Shown here piece by piece: positions 61,383-64,000 of a DNA stretch of 64,000 bases. Location of the stretch: positions 186,001-250,000 of the forward strand of contig JAOYTL010000007.1 in NCBI GenBank assembly GCA_025846845.1. The letters run 5' to 3'. A program made the translations under genes and the position numbers. Within the stretch, counting starts at the first letter, position 1. The number at the start of each line of letters is the position of its first letter. The notes under the pieces were generated by a model, which had not been told where the DNA came from, searched no databases, and saw only the letters and a list, made by a program, of their open reading frames with translations. The DNA comes from Alloboseaceae bacterium BT-24-1 (lineage in GTDB: Bacteria > Pseudomonadota > Alphaproteobacteria > Rhizobiales > Beijerinckiaceae).

Positions 61383-63156
61383 GGCTCACCACGAACCCGA
61401 TCGCATCGGAAATGTACTTCGGAGCCTCAAGCCCCACTGCTTTTTTCGAGAGCTTGGCGCTCAACCGCCCCTTGCCAATATCGGCTACCATGGCCAGCAA
61501 TTGCGAGGGATCCACTGTCGCGCTACCGGCGCGCCAGTTCGCGATGCGCTTGGTGCGGATCGAGCCGAAACTCTGATCGCCGAGGATGTCGAGCAATGGG
61601 CTCAGCAACGAGGGTGTGTTTGCAACAGAGACTTCGAAGGTCTGGTCATTGAGGAAAATGCCCGACCCGGCTGCTGTCCCTGCGAACTCCCCATAGGCTT
61701 TGGCATTCCACTCAGCGTGCTGCGCCGACGTCAAGGGCGGCTTACCCCTGACCTGGAGCATGGCTTCCCACAAGTCGATCGTCCGCTTCCTTCCCAATGG
61801 CGGTTTCGTCCCGTCCAACGGATCCCAGTCGGTTATCACCGCGTAGGGCAAGCCGAGGCCCTCCGCGAGCTTCACGTAGGGCCCGAAATTGGTACCGGCC
61901 ACATTGCAAACGGTGATCCCGAGATCGTCGAGGTGATGGCCGATCGCCGACGAGAAGACCGGCAGAAGCGCCTCTTCGGCATCGCCTTCGACGAAAATCA
62001 CGCCGCGGGCGAACAGGAGCTCGGCGCGGGTGGCGTCAAGATACCTCTCGACATCGTCCAACTCGTCAGGTGTTACCGGCAGATTGGCGAGCGAAAACGC
62101 GTGGGTCGAACCCTCGCGCGTTCTCAGTTGAATGATCGACCGCAAGGGTGTGACGCCGGCCAATGTCGGTGAATGGCTGGTGACGATGAGCGCTTGCGCC
62201 GCATTTGCCCCGCTGAGCAACTTCTTGAAGACAGACCGTTGCAGCTGCGGATGGAGATGCGCCTCGGGCTCCTCGATGCAAAGAAGGGAGAAATTCCGCT
62301 CGTTCTTCTTTCGGCGCCAGGCGAACTCCGCCAGCTTCAGCGCCAGCAACGCAACATTGGCGGAGCCGAGGCTCGCCTCGGCGATGCCGCGCTTGCCGCC
62401 ATCGATGAACATCGCGATCGACCGGAAAAGCCGTAGCGGGTCGGACGGTGCAAACCTCAATCGCGCGTCGATGTCATGTGCCTTTCCGGACAAGTGAAGG
62501 ATGCCGGCGCGCAGTTCGTCTTCCAACGCCTTGACCGTCGCAAAGCCCTCCAATGTCGTTGTCGCCTTGTCGAGCTCGCCGGCAACGGCATCGAGATCCG
62601 CGCGGCCGATGCCGCCAATCGCCTCTTCGAGTAAATGACGAAGCGGCGAGCTGCGCCATGAGCTGAGCTGGCCCTCGGCATCGCGCAATGCGTCGAGAAC
62701 GTCGATCGCGATGCGCCGGCGGACCTTGCTTGGCACCAAGCGGGCTTCGTCACCGCCACCAAAGACGATAAATTCGCAGTCCTCACTCGATTGCGGGATC
62801 CCGACAACGTCTGCCTTCTTGCGAAAGACATAGCTCAGCCGGGCGATCGTCGGATCGTGGGCGGTCCGAAAATCGGTGAGAAGCGCTACAAGGCCCAGAT
62901 CGCTGGTGAAGTCGGCAATCTCCAAATGGACCTCGATCACCTCGCTGAAATCCGGCGGAGCGCCGTCCCAGAGGTCCGACAGCTTGAGCTGCCGCGCCGA
63001 GTCCGGAAGCGTCGGGTCGAGGATAAGCCGGATCGCAAACAGCAGGTTGCTCTTGCCGATCCGATTCTCGCCCAGCAGGACGACGTTGTCGGATAGCGGG
63101 ATTTCGACCGAGCGGAAGTTCCTGAAATTTCGAATGATGAGCTTGCTAAGGCGCAT
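61372..63156 (-). CDS. OLD-family ATP-dependent nuclease, GajA-like (Gabija)
   Basis: The 594-residue protein has an N-terminal ABC-type ATPase (RNFRNFRSVEIPL, Walker A GENRIGKS at 29-36, Walker B LLCIEEPEAH at 291-300, H-loop SHS at 327-329) and a C-terminal TOPRIM domain with Glu390 in VIFVEGDAEE and Asp443/Asp445 in ITDWDPLDG. Metal-site residues are intact. The arrangement and size match class 2 OLD proteins and GajA, which nick DNA when nucleotides fall during phage infection. It is coupled to the helicase by an 11-bp overlap. Confidence 0.9.
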   Translation of the reverse strand: MRLSKLIIRNFRNFRSVEIPLSDNVVLLGENRIGKSNLLFAIRLILDPTLPDSARQLKLSDLWDGAPPDFSEVIEVHLEIADFTSDLGLVALLTDFRTAHDPTIARLSYVFRKKADVVGIPQSSEDCEFIVFGGGDEARLVPSKVRRRIAIDVLDALRDAEGQLSSWRSSPLRHLLEEAIGGIGRADLDAVAGELDKATTTLEGFATVKALEDELRAGILHLSGKAHDIDARLRFAPSDPLRLFRSIAMFIDGGKRGIAEASLGSANVALLALKLAEFAWRRKKNERNFSLLCIEEPEAHLHPQLQRSVFKKLLSGANAAQALIVTSHSPTLAGVTPLRSIIQLRTREGSTHAFSLANLPVTPDELDDVERYLDATRAELLFARGVIFVEGDAEEALLPVFSSAIGHHLDDLGITVCNVAGTNFGPYVKLAEGLGLPYAVITDWDPLDGTKPPLGRKRTIDLWEAMLQVRGKPPLTSAQHAEWNAKAYGEFAGTAAGSGIFLNDQTFEVSVANTPSLLSPLLDILGDQSFGSIRTKRIANWRAGSATVDPSQLLAMVADIGKGRLSAKLSKKAVGLEAPKYISDAIGFVVSRVQ

Positions 63157-63226
63157 GACGACCGATCTGATTGTGTTCAGTCAACGACGATCGGGAGCGA
63201 GCCCGGCAGTTGGTTAAGGGAAGCGT

Positions 63227-64000
63227 TCACAGCGGGAATAGGGTCCGCACCCGCTCCAATGGATTTCGATATTCCGATGCGTGCCGAACTTTGGCGGCGA
63301 TGATGTCCGGGATCGAGAGGCGCCGCGCCAGGGCGTCGTAGATGTCCATACCATCAGCAAGAATGATCTTCCTGGCTGTGAATGCCTGCAGGCCGACCTC
63401 CGTGAACCCGGAAAAGCTGACGAACAATCCGCGCGTCCACTCCGGCCGCTCGTTCACCTTGCCCTGGAATCCATGAAGTGTGGTGGCGTCCGTCTTCGCG
63501 CGATGCCATTTCGCCTCAAGCAGGTACGTGTCATTGCCGTGCTGGAAGGACCCGTCGATCTGCTCGCCAACGACGTGGAAGCCGCCGCGCGCAGCCATGC
63601 CCCAGGCGTTGAAAAGATCTGTGAGTAATGTTTCGAAATGGCGTCCGCGGGACTGCGGCTCATCCGACATCTCATGCAGCGCTAAGAAGCGCTCCTCAAG
63701 CTGGCGCAGGATCGACTCATCGGCACGGAACGGCCTCGGAGCCGCCGGTGGAGTCGTTTCGACTGCGGGAACGACAGGCTCGTAGTTCGGTAGCGTGGAC
63801 CCACCGAGCCGCTCTACGATCGCACTGAGCCGACGTTGCGCGTGGACGACCATCTCGGCCTGGCCTCGTCCTAGGCGATCCGTTTCGCGATATTCCCAGA
63901 GCGCAGCCAATGCCTTCGCAATCGCACGCGGCTGGCCAATTGTCAGAAAGGCGCGGAGGCGCTTGCCTTTGCTCGCGCCATTGATCGCATAGGCATTGTC
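63227..64000 (-). CDS. PD-(D/E)xK-type restriction endonuclease-like protein, 5' end outside window
   Basis: The frame is open to the window edge, so the start is not seen and at least 257 residues are encoded. The C-terminal half contains RGRHFETLLTDLF, EQIDGSFQHGND and YLLEAKWHRA, which fit a PD-(D/E)xK nuclease fold with Asp and Glu-x-Lys in the right order, followed by RGLFVSFSGFTEVGLQAF, typical of Mrr-like restriction endonucleases. It lies 70 bp upstream of the GajA-like gene on the same strand, so it is probably part of the same defence operon. Its target is unknown. Confidence 0.8.
   Translation of the reverse strand, partial: DNAYAINGASKGKRLRAFLTIGQPRAIAKALAALWEYRETDRLGRGQAEMVVHAQRRLSAIVERLGGSTLPNYEPVVPAVETTPPAAPRPFRADESILRQLEERFLALHEMSDEPQSRGRHFETLLTDLFNAWGMAARGGFHVVGEQIDGSFQHGNDTYLLEAKWHRAKTDATTLHGFQGKVNERPEWTRGLFVSFSGFTEVGLQAFTARKIILADGMDIYDALARRLSIPDIIAAKVRHASEYRNPLERVRTLFPL

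Overview
The window looks like chromosomal DNA from a GC-rich alphaproteobacterium of the order Hyphomicrobiales. The closest fit I recognise is Bosea or a relative. The reasons are the murA-DUF2948-hisD-UPF0262-phosphatase cluster, the yejABEF transporter, the split Lhr/ligase repair cluster and the dispersed palindromic repeats. This is a judgement from gene content; no search was run.

Positions 1-8 kb hold valine catabolism (mmsA, an acyl-CoA dehydrogenase, mmsB) with a FitA/VapBC-type toxin-antitoxin pair wedged inside the operon. They are followed by nudC, an amidase/DUF3225 pair, and pheA-kdsB on the minus strand. Positions 8-17 kb carry a membrane-anchored cytochrome c, a 288-bp inverted-repeat element, yejABEF with a second PIN toxin-antitoxin pair wedged between yejE and yejF, and deoB. 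Positions 17-25 kb hold a membrane chemotaxis receptor, TadE/TadG-like pilus proteins, and the minus-strand murA to phosphatase cluster. Positions 25.9-32.5 kb are a signalling block: an RpfF-like crotonase (possible DSF synthase), a membrane GGDEF-EAL protein, a flavoprotein lacking its redox cysteines, and a sensor kinase. Positions 32.5-40.7 kb hold an S24-type repressor, DUF952-pyrD, an arginase-like protein, a CrbR-like regulator divergent from DUF4212-actP (acetate uptake), and small membrane proteins.

Positions 40.7-49.5 kb contain the two halves of the Lhr-helicase, ligase, exonuclease and phosphoesterase repair set. They are separated by a methyltransferase, a LysR regulator and an L,D-transpeptidase. 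The ligase gene carries an in-frame palindromic repeat.

A tRNA-Thr at 49.7 kb, with a partial tRNA-Thr copy just upstream, marks the start of an accessory region. It holds a small repressor with two palindromic operators, an AT-rich orphan gene, and a block of phage tail-fibre, esterase and probable ejection-protein genes (51.7-59.4 kb) with no head or packaging genes. Next comes a minus-strand defence cassette of Gabija type: a GajB-like UvrD helicase and a GajA-like OLD nuclease, with a probable PD-(D/E)xK endonuclease upstream that runs off the window end.

The most unusual features are the two toxin-antitoxin cassettes that overlap downstream host genes by ATGA, the Gabija-like pair with an added nuclease beside phage remnants, the RpfF-like/GGDEF-EAL pair, and the repeat-derived peptide inside the ligase.
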